DNA of 64,000 nt, from NCBI GenBank assembly GCA_965153455.1, contig OZ234493.1, positions 6,562,213-6,626,212 of the forward strand. The letters run 5' to 3'. The notes under the pieces are model-generated. The model saw only the letters and a list, made by a program, of their open reading frames with translations, was not told the origin of the DNA and searched no databases. Positions 35,560-47,783 of this stretch are shown piece after piece. The translations under genes were made by a program, and so were the position numbers. Every line of letters begins with the position of its first letter. The first letter of the stretch is position 1. The DNA comes from Sphagnum compactum. Lineage: Eukaryota > Bryophyta > Sphagnopsida > Sphagnales.

Positions 35560-37090
35560 GATTTCCTGCAGTTATGAATTATCATTGTGACATAACCCAA
35601 AACTCAACATGTAATTATAGTTTATCCATAACCTAAATAAAGGCTTCACTCATCATGAAATCCATGTTGCCATTGCAGCCCTATCACACTATTTATTTTA
35701 ATCGTTATGTTGTTTCGAATTAATCTTACGCTTACAATGTCTGAAGATTATTCTATCTCCATTGGACCTTTCATTGACACCCTTCAACTGCTTCACTAAT
35801 CTCAAACATCCTCATTTACATGACTACCCATTAAATATCAGAACAAGATTAATGTTTTGCTGAACATTATGAATTTTAGCGTCTGCTTCTAACCCCAACC
35901 TTCTAAAGATTTCTCACCCCTAATCATGCAGCTGAGGTTCTAAAACTATGACTACTAGCTTTTGTTGAAGAAAAAAATTAACCCTACACTTCATTCATCT
36001 AACATCAAATTTTTAAAAAAATACCCCCCATGCAACCATCCACACTCATCATTCTTTATTCTAACATGAAGTTGCTAAAAACCTTTATTAGCCTTACCAC
36101 ACCCGAACATCCTTGATGCAATTTTAAAAAATTGAGACTACCGCACAAGGTGTGTCGGTATGGCTCACATAGATATCCTCTACACAAACTTGATTGTACA
36201 CAAATTTCAAAAATACATGAAGTTGATACAAATTGCCGTGGTACAAGTCTTGGCTTTATTGAGAATGAAAGATGCTTCAACCATTTGAATTTCATCAAAT
36301 CAAAGCTTTGCAATTGACTAACGACCTCATGGTTAGAATGTATTAATATTCAAGAACTTCACATAGTTGAAAAATCTTCCATACCCACAGGTGATTGTAG
36401 CTTGAAAGGATACACAAGTTCAATATGGTTTGGAAAGCTAATTTGATTTTGTTTGGGTAAGTTGAGATCTGAATTTTTGCCATTGGCCTTCAATTTCCAT
36501 GATCTTAGCATGTTTGATGCATCTCACTATCGCATTACAATTTTATCTTGGCAGTACTAACAAGTTTTGTTCTTTTGTATAGTTTGTGTTGTTTTGTAGG
36601 TGGCTTGTGTTATAGTTTGGGCAATTTAAGGATTCAATTCCCCCACGAGTTAGTTTTCAAACAATAGGTTTTTGTAATTGTGCATAGTTTGTGTTTTTTG
36701 CTACTTGTTTTGTGCAACATGTGTCTTAGATAAGTGTGTAGGAGAAGGTTACAAGTGTTGTAATGGGCAATTCCAAGGTTTAATGCCTGCACAAGTCAAA
36801 TTGGCAAAATCTTCATCTTGAAGGAACTTGTTCATCCCTAGTAGGAGCTCCAAAACATACAAGAATCAACTAAATTTTTTTAAGTGGACCAAACAAGCAG
36901 AGCCAAATTGAATTCCATTGCACATTCTAAGGTAATCAAACATTTGAAAATTTGTCACTGAAGGTCTTGAAAATAAAGAAGCTACTTACCCTTCCCACAA
37001 GCATTTCACCAAACTAGCCGTTGAGGCTATGGTGAATGCTTCCTCCTAACTAGGATAATTATTTGTAAAAGTTGAAAACTGAAACCCTGA
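35560..37090. other. Intergenic, nothing recognised
   Basis: Short frames at 36056-36317 on both strands have no known domain. No repeat structure seen. Confidence 0.4.
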
Positions 37091-38750
37091 TATTCAGTGG
37101 TCGGTGCTGCACTGGGCGCAATGACTGATTCAGAAGACACATCCAGCTGTGTTGTGGTTGTGCAGATTGAAGTTAGTGGAGTGGATGTCCGTACTAAGCT
37201 TGGGCAACAACCTTGTTTGGTTGTCCCTGCCTCTAGGCAGGAGCTTCAGATCCAAGGCCTTAATGCTAGAAGTAGCTTTGGACCTTATGGACAAAAATAT
37301 GTGATTTTCAAACACAACCATATAAATACCTAGAATCTCAAATCTACATAAAAACACTAATTTTTGGACTTGAAGCTCCGATCCAGAATCTGTAAAGGAA
37401 GGAAATTTATTTGATATTCCACTTATTTCAAAGATCTATTTTATTGTTACACATCTTTTCTTTTCTTTTCCTTTTCTTGTCAAAATTTTTGGTGTGATCG
37501 CATTTTAATGCTTTTGTGAAGGAATACAAATTGTTCTGTGTAAACTAATCGAGATAATATGAAATGAAATTATGTTTTAAAATGAACTAAATTAATGCAA
37601 ATGTCATGGGATGGACCTTGTGTATTTTAGACCTTAAATTTTCTAGGCTTGGGTACGTGAGACCTCTTTGGGAGCATTGAAAAAGTTGGAGTGGGAGATG
37701 GCAGGACCCTAGTGTCAGAATCCAGGTAGCCAGTACTAGAACCTTCCTTTCTCCTAAGTGTGTTTTGTTAGCCACCGACATGTAAGTACTAATCCCACAT
37801 CATTGTGAATTGGATCTTCATCCTCACCTGTGCTTATGGTAGGATTAATTGTCGACTGCTGATGCGCTCCACTTAGTTTGTTCACGTCAGATACTTCCTG
37901 AGACCTGACAATGAGTTATGTTCTAATTCATTTCATGCATCGGCCTGTTCAACCTATTAACAAGTGGCACATCATGTAAAGAAAGGCTTTGGCAGCGGGC
38001 CCTTAACTCCTAAAGGTTGGTCAGGCCCAATATGTGCTGCTTTTCAGTGTAAATTCACACACCGTACCAACGTGGTTTGAAAGTGTTTAGACATATGGTG
38101 CAAAAATGATTGAATATTGAACAATGTTTTGAAAGAAAATTTAACAAAATCGAGATTAAATATATTAGGGAAATTTGGGCGAGCCCTTGGTACTGTTGGA
38201 AAAGCCTTAGATGAGTCAGGTTTCTTGAAGTGATTTCGTAATTTCTAAACGTAAGGTGGAAGAGATATTAAGTTTTGAGTAATTTTTGTCACTTGTAAAT
38301 TTAATTAAAATTATTTTTTTCACAGTTGAGTGATATTGTCAAGATCATGTTCACACTTGGGTCAGCAGCACAAGTCACAGTAGTGTTCCATGAAATTCTA
38401 AAAAAACCAACTCCCGTTCACAGTAACACCAAGTGAACATTCCACAAAACGTGAGACTAAACGAAAACACTTCTACGTAGAGCCAGCAAATTGACAAAGA
38501 ATCAGCTCTGGAAGTGAAAGTTTTCATACTCCAAAATAAAAAATAAGTGCTTTACTATCACTGTTTGTAAGTGTCACATGTTTGTGTGTGGTGTGCCCTT
38601 GTGAAGACTTTTTAGTTAGCTTGGGACTTGGTACACTTCTATTGGTGAAGTCAGCTCGACAAGCCCCCATCATAATGTTGCACGCATATAGAAGAATCAT
38701 TTCAGGGATGTTTTCTGCCAGCAATTACAGAAACCAGACAAAAGTGTGGG
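37091..38750. other. Non-repetitive-looking flank of the deacetylase exon
   Basis: A 78-codon frame at 37097-37333 (Val-rich, VVVVQIEVSGVDVRTKLGQQ) is unrecognised; it could be an exon or chance. The rest up to the TATA box shows no repeat signatures and would be the promoter region if the exon at 38851 belongs to a live gene. Confidence 0.35.
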
Positions 38751-38751
38751 G

Positions 38752-38757
38752 ATAAAA
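38752..38757 (+). promoter_or_regulatory. TATA-like box before the deacetylase exon
   Basis: ATAAAA within GGGGATAAAAACTG, 94 bp upstream of the ATG at 38851. Spacing is suitable, but the match is short. Confidence 0.35.
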
Positions 38758-38850
38758 ACTGTTTAGGCCCAGCCATTAGTCAATAGTGCTTGAGCATGGC
38801 GTGGCTTCGAGTGACAGGATTTTGTAATTGGTTCCAGAGCAGCAGTGGAG

Positions 38851-38996
38851 ATGGCGAATGATGGAGTAGCAGGGCTCGTCGTGTATGATGCTCGAATATG
38901 CGCACACCTGAACGAGAGCAACAGCGAGCATCCGGAGCAGCCAGCACGCATCAGCTCCATCTACCAATGCTTCAAATCTGCGGGCATTGTCGCCAG
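38851..38996 (+). CDS. Probable first exon of a class II histone deacetylase
   Basis: From ATG at 38851, the first Met after an in-frame stop at 38812, the exon encodes 48 residues plus two bases. It reads GLVVYDARICAHLN at residues 8-21, then EHPEQPARISSIY and FKSAGIVAR. This is the N-terminal signature of the arginase/deacetylase fold in plant class II histone deacetylases (HDA5/HDA18-like): a V-x-YD-x-x-[MI]C-x-H strand, an HPExPxRI helix start, and an AGI-x-x-R end. Such enzymes remove acetyl groups from lysines of histones and other proteins using zinc. CCAG/GTCAGG at 38996-38997 is a fair splice donor; reading through reaches a stop at 39016. No catalytic exon (the GHHAE-type block) was found downstream. 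Either later exons lie beyond long introns or this is an orphaned or captured first exon. Confidence 0.55.
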
Positions 38997-39289
38997 GTCA
39001 GGACCCAGTACGCTTTAAGCAAAAAGTTGGAAAGCAAAAGGTGGCTGGTGCAGCTAGCAAGCAAGCAAGCACCCGATTTGCGGATCTTCCGCGTTCGTTG
39101 GAACGGCCCCACGGAGAAATCCGGATGGCAGGATAGAAAGAGATAAAAACAACAACAGCGGCAGCGTAAGAGAAGAAAAGAACAGGACACTCCTGGTCCA
39201 TAATTTCAATGAAGAACAGTGCGGAAGACGGTCGGGCAGGTTGAATTTGTGAGCCAGTGGGCTTTTTTTTTTTTTTTGGGGATGCTCTG

Positions 39290-42200
39290 CCTCCAGTTGG
39301 GCTCAATTTGCCCCCTGTCTCTGGTGTCTCGGTCCCTTCCTTCCCCCCTCCCCCTATGCTGGCTTCGGCCCTTATATCCCCCTCTCCCCCCCCTTTCCAG
39401 TGTGGTCACTCAGGCCAGTTGTCAAGCCGGCCCACTTGTTCCCTTGCCAGCAAGAGTGGGGCTCATATGATGTTCCTTGTTCCAGATGTGGTGCCTTTTT
39501 CTTTCGGCGAGACATCATCAACGGCATTTTCAGGCTTTTCTTTTGGTGGTTCTTCTTGCATTTCAACTTCCCTTCATGCCCCTTTTCCCCCTCCTATGGC
39601 TTGGACTTGGGTGTTAGAGGTGGAACCCCTTAGTGCCTTCCATTTGGGTCTTCTTTGACCATGTTGTATTCGCCAATCCTTTTCACTTTAAGGAAGTGCA
39701 CATTGCTTTTTGTTTGCTTTTGGATTGGCTTGCTCAAGACTCGTTCGACATTGTTAGGCTAACATTTATTTCTGTTTTTCCCTCAATGGTGTCTTGTCCT
39801 CCTTGCTCAGGTGGCATGACTAAAGACTGAGAGACTAGGGCTTGACTCTAGCAGTTTTTGTCTAGAGATTAGGAGGAGCTCCAAGCATAGCATTTTTTTT
39901 GGGCGCAAGCACTTGTTGCAATTTTATCTTTAGATAAAGAGTGAAGCTTGGTTTTAGGGCATGCCAAAAAGTATGTTCATGTAGCAAGGGCCATGGCCCC
40001 TTGGGCGCCAACTTTTTCTTCCTCAAAAATTGTTTATCCTTTACAAGCTTTCCACCCTTCGGTTTCACCTTCCCCCTGCCCCAATTCTTTAATGGCCTTT
40101 TAGTTGGATGGAAACTTAAAATTATTTTTGGATTCTTGTAGGTTAGCCTTCATGGCCATGTCCCATCTTTCTGCAAAGGGACCTTTTGGCATGGTTTTTC
40201 AACATCTTTGGGATCTTTTGAATTTAAAAATCTTGCCAACAACTTCAATTAGCTTCACCAGCTGAATTCCCATATTACCGCAAGTCGCTTCTTAACGTTC
40301 ATTGTTCGCATCCTTGGTGCCATTAGGCTATTGGCTTTGGCCAAGCCTTTAGGTGGCATCAAACTGATTGCAATGGGCAAGGTCCTCTATTGGTTAGTCA
40401 ACATAACTTTATGTATTCAACTCCAAGATACATTCTCTTCTCATTTGTTGCCTCATCAATTTGGCATGGCAGTTAAGGACGGGTGTGAGGTGGTGGTGGA
40501 TGGTATTTGTGTTTCTTTGGATGTCTGTCCCCATTGGGTGGTGCTGCAAATGGATGTGGTGAATTCATTAACTTCATTTTGCATAAGGCCATCTTCTAGG
40601 AGTTTTGTGCGACAGGAGGCCAGTTGTCCTTACTCTTCTTTTTTATTTGCCTTTTTTATGCCCAATTGCCCTTGTTCTTTAATCATCATTTCGGGCTCAG
40701 AGGAAAGTTCTTTGTTATCTTTTTGTTTGTGGGCACACATTAAGGTGACCACTCGTTGGGCCTTTTTTTGCTTTTGTTTCTTGTGCCTTACAAACTTCTT
40801 TTGTTGTTTTTCCTTTATGTACATCCCTTTGTTGGCAAATGACACTTACATCCTTGGCCCTACTTCCTTCATTCCCTTCGCTTTTAACCATTTTGCTTCC
40901 CAACTAACCTAATGGGTTTAGCTATCTAACCCCACAAATGCATAGTTTGGTCCCCTTTTGGCTTGGCCCCCACTTTTTCCCTCCTTTTGGTTTTGGCTGC
41001 CCTTTCGACGGCATTAGGGTTTTAAGGGTCTTCTTTGGTTTTGTGCATTCTCCTTTTCTTTTTTGTAGTATGCTTTCGATGAAATTGTCCACCATGCATG
41101 TGCTTCCAAGGTTGGGGGATGTCCAAGTTGCTTTTGGGATCCTATTTTGATGTTTCACATAGAGACGTTATTTGCTTTGTGTTTTCCCACCCTTCACAAA
41201 ATTTCGACACCAATTTGTTTCCTTCGACTTGACCCTCATGCAAGTTTTTCAAAAAAGAATTAAGCCCAATTTTTTTTGAATGTTCAAATGAACTTTTGGT
41301 GAATTAGCAGGTTTCACTCCCCAATTCTAGTGGGATAGGCCTTGTTTTTATAAAGACCATTGCACTAGCAATTTACTTGGGGAGTTGTGCATTAGTAGGG
41401 CCTATCATTACTTTTAGATTCTTGTTGGATTTGCATTCATTCCTTTTGGAGGCCATTGGGGCAAGTAGTTCAAGTTATTCCTCTTCTAAGCATAGTTGAA
41501 GTTCAAGAACTTTTTCTTTTAGTATCGACAACATGTTTACCCTATTTGAACAGCTTGTAAAAAGGGGAGCACATAAACTTCAGGAGACTATTTCAAAAAA
41601 ACTGCACAACCATTATTTTTCCAATATCATTTCTAACATGTCTTCTAACTCACATTAGGCACATTTAAAGTCATGTGTAGGGCCTAACATGGGAGCTTGG
41701 TCATCTATTCACCTTGTCATCCCATGTTTTTGTTTACCCTCATATGTTTTCTCCTTTGCGTTACAGACTAGGTTAGGCCTCCCCCATTCTTTAGCTCTTG
41801 GTCTAACACATTGCATATGTGGCCAGTCACTAAACCCCTGGGGATCCACTTCCTCCACTGCACCCATGGTGGGGAAAGGACTACAACCCATGATGTTGTT
41901 CGGGATGCTTTGTGTCCATTGTAAAAGATACAAGGTTTCATGTCTTATGGGAGCAAACTCATGTTCTGTTGTTGTTTTTTCTTTAGCCTTCTTGTTGGTA
42001 GGTCGACATTGTTTTGTTGGTTGATGGCATTCGCACATTGGCCAATGTCATCATTACCAACCCCATTCAAGAAGACTTAGTATCATAGGCGACTCTTTCT
42101 TATGGGGCGGCTGCAATAGTGGCGGCTCAAGGGAAAGAAGGACTTTATTACGATTATTACCCAACAAACGTGTTTATTCCTCTTGCCATATGGGTTTTTG

Positions 42201-42440
42201 GGTGTCTTCATTAGTAGTCCGATAGTTATCTTCATCGATGTGCTAACATGGCATGGACAACAATGGGCACCAGAGGCCTTCCTTTATCAGTTTTGCATTC
42301 CTTTTATAGACAAAAAATGTCGGTGGCTTTATAGAGGGCGTGGGTCGCCTCCATTTTGAGGTGGGCTGTTACTACAAGGGAAGGTTCTTCTAGGCTTGGA
42401 GTTTTATCTCCCCTTTCGTTAACTAATATGTTTCAAACGA
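39290..42440 (+). pseudogene. Degenerate non-LTR retrotransposon (LINE-like) RT region
   Basis: Broken open frames on the plus strand line up in the order of a plant reverse-transcriptase-like protein. LALAKPLGGIKLIAMGKVLY (40325-40390) matches the start of the RT fingers and is followed by SSHLLPHQFGMAVKDGCE and HWVVLQMDVVN. The catalytic box near 40840 reads LLANDTYILGP where FADD or YADD is expected, so one catalytic Asp is Asn. Later come DGIRVLRVFFG, LPRLGDVQVAFGIL (41090-41150), TRLGLPHSLALGLTHCICGQ (41770-41825) and a C-terminal region with HDVVRDAL in another frame. Frameshifts and stops occur throughout, so it is dead. Upstream frames at 39219-39658 may be the N-terminal part, but this is uncertain. 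It lies about 300 bp downstream of the deacetylase exon, in the same orientation, as an intronic insertion would. No target-site duplication or A tail was defined; a run of 15 T is at 39263-39277. Confidence 0.6.
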
Positions 42441-44370
42441 CCAGTGGAGGTTTTGATACTTAGTGGTTCCCTGACCTCCTTGTGGCTCACCTCTTTTGGG
42501 CTGTTTGTTTGCATGGACTTTGGTCCTTGCCATTTGTTTCTTTTTCTTTTCCTTTCTGGGTCCATTCACAATGAGGTTACTGAAAAAAGGAAAAAGGATT
42601 CTAGGACTTTTGTAGAACTACTTTTTACAAATAACATTTACATGAAACAAATTCTAGTGAAAAAAATTGAATAATCCAATATAAGATAATTCATGTGGTG
42701 GTGGTGGTGACTTTTCACATGCATACATAATTGTGCATGAATATTTTGGTTTATAAACAAAAAAATAGAAAATGAAAAAATGGGATTCTAAAATCAATTA
42801 AACATGTTTTTTTACATTATTATTTCCTGCACATGTGACGTGCATCTAAAGCAATTTCTTTTTGAACCTAATGGATATAAAAAAACATCCAAATTATTTA
42901 ATAAAGGAATTGAAAATTTCAAGACCTTGAAATTTTCATGTGATTTGTTTTTATCAAATTAACATAATGAACATGTAGCTGGATAAAGGAACCATGTTCT
43001 TTTTATATAAAAAATTTGAAATCAATTGCATCATTTTATGCATTCCTTTGCATTCCCTTAACAAAAAATTGTAATATGAACACTTGATTCCTTTTGAGTC
43101 AAAGGACTCAAAAAAAGTTCTATACAACATCCAATTTGATTGTGGGATGTTTTTTATAATTTATTTTTTCAAAACTCCAATTGTAGGAACACAAAAATAC
43201 ACCATTGTTGTAATATATTAGACACTACGAAAATCTAAAATTGTTCATTAAGTCCTTTTTTAGTTAGACACTCATTTTTGGTACCCCAATTGTGAATGGA
43301 CCTTTCTTGGAATTTTTTTTATTATAAAGTTTGGCAAGGTTTCATCATTAGTCAATTATGGATCCCACCAAAAATATAAGTATCACTAAATAGTTCATTG
43401 GCAAGTTTTGGGTACTAAGTCACTAAAATAAACAAGCCGGTGACCAAACATTAATTGTCTCAATCACCTCCCTCTCATTCAATAGGCCTCCTTTCCACCT
43501 ACACTTCAAAAACAAAATATACACCATTACACCTACACTTTAAATGTACACCACTAGAAGCGCAATCATTGTCATTTAAATTGCTCAAAATGGGCCAAAG
43601 ATGAAGAAGATACACCCCTTCAAAGTTGGGGGGTAAAAATTGATATAAAAGAATGGATCGTACACATGGCAACCCAAGACGGTTTGTTTAATCACCTAAA
43701 ACTGAACAATCACTTGGGCATTAATGAACTAAATGCTACCTACTCCCATATTCAACTAGATGCAGATTTGAATGATCAACATTTTCAAAGAAAATGTTCA
43801 CTTTTGAACATAGGCCTCAAATCACATGCAACATAGGGCCTTTCCATCGCCAATAATGGGTAAACAATGGTTGATTCACCAAATTCAATGCTCCTATTCC
43901 AAATGTTTGTGTTTTCACCAAGTTCCACGCATCTACTTCTTAATTATGTTGTGAACTCCTGATTCCATCCTCCTTTGAGCCAAGGTTGCTATGAGTCACG
44001 GCATCTGTGTGTCTGTCACAATGTGACAAATGCATCTCAACACAAACGCACCTCTGCATCGCATTAGTATAGGGCCTAGTGATGACATTCTTCATTTTGC
44101 ACATTAAAATTCTTTAAAATTCTTCATTTAGCACCTTGTCATAACATTCTTTACCCGCGAATGTTTACCAAATTACACTGGTTGATCTATAAAATTCTTT
44201 AAAATTCTTGCTTCTTTGGGCTTCCATAACATTCTCGCACCAAGAATGTCATAACTATGGTATAGGGTCAGCCTAGGTCAACTTAGGATCTACCTAAGTT
44301 AAAGGGACTCTCAAGCTACCTGGACAGGCTTATGGGCAATCGAAACTAGGCCCATTTCAGTTTCCATAAA
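42441..44370. other. Intergenic, nothing recognised
   Basis: AT-rich DNA with a GGTGGTGGTGG run near 42696. A CACTACGAAAATC at about 43232 resembles a CACTA end, but no partner was found. Confidence 0.4.
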
Positions 44371-44374
44371 GCTT

Positions 44375-44475
44375 ACAACAATGGAAAAATATCGGTTGCT
44401 ATAGGCTTGGTGACCGAAAAATTTTCGTTGCCACATGATTGGTGATAAAATGCTTTCGATTGCCACAAGCTTTTG
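44375..44475 (+). repeat. Terminal-like motif cluster (GGTGACCGAAA type), left
   Basis: Contains CGGTTGCTA, TTGGTGACCGAAAAATTTTC, CGTTGCCA and CGATTGCCA. Related motifs in inverted order lie at 54905-55080 and 61855-61905. They could be subterminal repeats of a DNA transposon that carries the hAT-like gene. Confidence 0.4.
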
Positions 44476-44538
44476 TTATTGTTGAATACATTAATTATAT
44501 TAATCAAGCCTATTGCTTTTGTGTATAATGTTTCATTG

Positions 44539-46234
44539 ATGGAAGGAAGACGGAACGTGTGAAGTCCATGGTATTTGATGCCAGAGGATAAACCAAGGAA
44601 GGTGGAATGTAAGTTTTGCGACAATGTTATTTTGTATTGCAAGGATAGAATGCTCTTCCACTTGGACTATCGATATGATAACAATGGGCAAGCTTGAGTT
44701 GCAACGTGTTCAAAGGCACATCCATGGATGAAGACACTATTTGCCCAATTTGGTGGACTTGTCCTTCCACCACTAAACGACATGGAAGTACTAGCCCATA
44801 TCTTGGATGGGCGAATAGAAGATGTGGCCATGGAAACGCTGAATCCTTCAATGGAAAAATAATCTACTTCAATGTCTCAAGTGGAAGGTGCTTGAAATTT
44901 CACCCCCCCTACAAACAACATAAAGGGTCCTAAAAAACCCACAAATAACACCACTCAAACTTTTCGACAGGTTTCATTACTTGAGGGATTGAATTCAGCC
45001 AAAAAACAAGATTTGGACAAGAAATGTGCAAATTTCTTTTATGAGGCGAACATCCCCTTTAGTGTTGTGCAACAACCAGCATTCATAGAAGCTATGAAAG
45101 CAACCTTCGAATCTCAAACCTATTACTAACCCCTATCACACCATGGATTGCGCACAAATTTGTTAAAGCAATTCAAAGTGGATGTGTCTAAATAAGTAAT
45201 TGAGAGGACACAAAATTCAATTCACAAATATGGAGCAACCATTTGTTTTGATGGTTGGGACATCGTTACATGACGTCCATTATTGAATGTAGTGCTTACT
45301 TGTCCAAGTGGCGATGTATTCATAAGTTCCATTGACACAACTGGGGAGCAAAAGAATGCTCATTACATACGTAATGCATTGGGTCGAAACATTGAAACCA
45401 GTGGAATCGACAACATTATACAAATTTGTACAGAGAATGTTTCGAGCATGATAAATGCAACTGACCTTCTAATCCATCATTTTCCAAGTCTTTATTTTCA
45501 ATGTTATGTTGCTCATTATCTGGACTTGCTATTGGAAGATTGGGAAAAACAACATGGGCGAAACAAATTGTGAAAAAATGTGAAAGTTGATGTTTCTTTA
45601 ATATGACAACACCATGTGCCACTAGCCACCTTTCGTTATTATGAAACCAACTTAATGCTACTAAACCCCACTAAAACATGGTTTGCAACCAATTTTTTAA
45701 TGGTTGAAACGTTGTTCAAGCTTAGACCAGCCATTGAACAAACTATTGTTGATCCTAATTGGACTATTTTTGTCAACTCATTACATGGCAGTTGTCGTTA
45801 GAAATTGCTCACCAAGGCAAAAGTTGTTTGAGCCAACATAAGGAGGGATGAATTTTGGGATACTTGTGCTAACTTTGTACACATGGTGGAACCGGTTTTA
45901 GTGTCATTGAAGGCATTTGATGGCAAACAACCTTGCATGGGGAGGTTGTGGCTTATCATGTAAACATTGGAGTGGCATGTTGTATCCTTACGAAATCCTC
46001 TGTTTACATTGCCATCAAACCTTGTAGATTTGATTGAAGATCAATTTTACTAGAAGTGGAAGATGTTGATAACTAACTTACATTATGCAAGGGCTTTTTT
46101 CAATCCATACTTGTTGGGTGGAGCTCACCTATATACAAGGAGGCCTTAAACAGAGTTTTGCGAAAAATAGTTTGTACCCCGACCACCTATGCCCTAGTTA
46201 GCTTTAAAAGATTTTACAGATTTTGTGAAAAGTC
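44539..46234 (+). pseudogene. hAT-like transposase pseudogene 1, 5-prime part
   Basis: Reading from ATG at 44539 with several stops and frame changes: a BED-type zinc finger (VECKFCDNV...KDRMLFHL, 44600-44670), a linker, then a DUF659-like core. The core is clearest in the open stretch 45283-45573 (PSGDVFISSIDTTG, YIRNALGR, NIIQICTENVSSM, FPSLYFQCYVAHYLDLLLEDW) and continues with FRYYETNLMLLNPTKTWFATN (45625-45687, with one expected position altered) and FFNPYLLGGAHLY near 46100. This order fits plant hAT-like transposases, which cut and paste DNA by an RNase H-fold domain. At least eight stops are present, so it is inactive. It ends at 46234, where the Copia element begins, and resumes at 52355. 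Confidence 0.75.
46230..46234 (+). other. Copia target-site duplication, left
   Basis: AAGTC just before the TGTTGAG start of the LTR, identical to 52350-52354. Five base pairs is the standard length for Copia integration. Confidence 0.95.
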
Positions 46235-46547
46235 TGTTGAGAATTCAAGCTCAACTAGTTAGGTTTCTTTAGTTACTAGAGTAAGAAAGTAATTAGGTTA
46301 CTTTCACAAGGTTGAACTACGTTCTTTACTTATTTTAGTTTGGTTATTTGTGGTGTGGTCTTGTAGTTAAATACCTTGGTGTTGATGGTTTGGCTCTATT
46401 TTCTTCATTATACAAGTTTGTGTATTTCTTGTGACAAGAACCTTGGAGGGTTCTTGATGTTGTGTTTTGTGTTGTGAGCATTATGTTGTAGTTTCCTTTC
46501 AATAAAGATTTATGTTTGCACTTGAGTAGATCTCCTATTTGTTAACA
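46235..46547 (+). repeat. Copia 5-prime LTR
   Basis: 313 bp, TG...CA ends with the short inverted TGTTGAG / TTAACA type termini. AATAAA at 46501 is a plausible polyadenylation signal. TTAAATA at 46367 is the nearest thing to a TATA box. Confidence 0.97.
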
Positions 46548-46559
46548 TGGTATCAGAGC
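46548..46559 (+). promoter_or_regulatory. Primer binding site (initiator tRNA-Met)
   Basis: TGGTATCAGAGC directly follows the LTR and is complementary to the 3-prime end of plant initiator methionine tRNA. Confidence 0.95.
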
Positions 46560-47783
46560 TTAGGTTGTTTGGTGAGAAAGTTGAAAGAGATCTAGAGCTA
46601 GAAAGTCTCTAGAACTAGAGCTTGAGAGTCTCTAGTAATATCATAGGAGTTTGTCAAGTGCAAAAGAGAAACGGGGAAAGGAAAGAATGTGAAGAGAAAG
46701 AAAAGAAAAGAAAAAAGGTGAGAGGATATCAACATATCAAAGTTGTGGAAGTCAGATCTTTAAAGCTAGATCTAGAGCTACTGTGAAAAGATCTTGGAGT
46801 GAAACTTGGAGAGGTTGTAGAAGACTATAGGACGCTTCTATTCTCAAATTTTCAAAAAAAAAGGATATGTTTTGTGAGAGTTATGAGCTTTTGAAAACTC
46901 TGTGCCAGATCTGGTTTTTTGGTCATATCTCCTTTGTTTGAGCTTTTTTGGATCTGCAGCTTTGGGATATTATAGATCATATAGGAATATATGTGTGAGA
47001 GAAATTTCATGTCATTTGAATCTATATTGAGAGAGATCCAAGCATCTGAAGTTTCAGTCTCAGTTTTGAAGTCAATTTCTTTTGAAAGTGATATCTCTTT
47101 GTTGTCATCATCAATAGAGCTGAAATTTTGAGCAGATATAGAAGACATATATCTTATGTGTCTCCCAAAATCTCAAGGATTTTGGAGTTGTTGAGAGCGA
47201 GTTGTAAGTCATTTTGTGTTCAGGTCCCAGTTTGAGGTGACTTCAAGGAAGTAGCAAGATCTCTCAATTTATGAAGTTAAATGAGCTGAAATTTTGAGAG
47301 AAGGTAGTAGACATAGTGTTCTATGTTTCACCAAAATTTTAAATCGATCCAAGGTCATATGTGTGTGAAGTAGCTTTGCAAAGTTGCTGTGACAGAAGTT
47401 TGTTTTGAGAAGACACCAAAGCAAAGTTTTGAAGTGGAGCAAATACAACTTGGGAGAACTTGAAGGAAGGAGTTTGAAGATTGGGAAGCGCAAATACATT
47501 ATCAAGACCTTCGTACAAAAGTGTGGTATGTAATCATGTACTTAATACCATACGAAATATTATTCGAGGTACGTACCTATACGTAAAACCTATGTATAGT
47601 ATAGAATTTCGTATAATACTCAAGACATACATACATATGCAAGGTCTATCTTGTTCAGCCTTAACCCTAACCCTAATCCTAGAAACCTAAGGAAGGAAAA
47701 CCCTAACCCTAACCCTAGAAATCCAAGGAAGGAATTAAAATCATTTTGAAACCCCAAAAAGACATTGAGAGTTGCCTTGAGAG
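46560..47783 (+). other. Copia untranslated leader
   Basis: About 1.2 kb between the primer binding site and the gag ATG. It holds purine-rich sequence (46660-46720), a series of TTTGAAGT and GAAATTTTGAG phrases, and a two-copy repeat of AACCCTAACCCTAA type (47662-47733) just before gag. No open frame of its own is supported. Confidence 0.7.
47662..47733 (+). repeat. Telomere-like tandem repeat in the Copia leader
   Basis: Two 36-bp units, each AACCCTAACCCTAA followed by CCTAGAAA and CCAAGGAAGGA or CTAAGGAAGGA. The six-base CCCTAA period resembles the TTAGGG telomere repeat rather than the usual plant TTTAGGG. Confidence 0.85.

Noticed and set aside
38763-39409. Minus-strand frames over the deacetylase exon and the sequence after it
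   Set aside because: They are antisense to the exon or come from GC-rich and poly-T sequence; no domain.
39372-42038. Minus-strand frames over the LINE relic
   Set aside because: Antisense shadows of the RT-like sequence, Lys/Gln-rich and without homology that I know.
43230-43245. CACTACGAAAATC as a CACTA left end
   Set aside because: No inverted partner or target duplication found downstream.
47662-47733. True telomere or subtelomere
   Set aside because: Only a few CCCTAA units, located in the leader of a retrotransposon.
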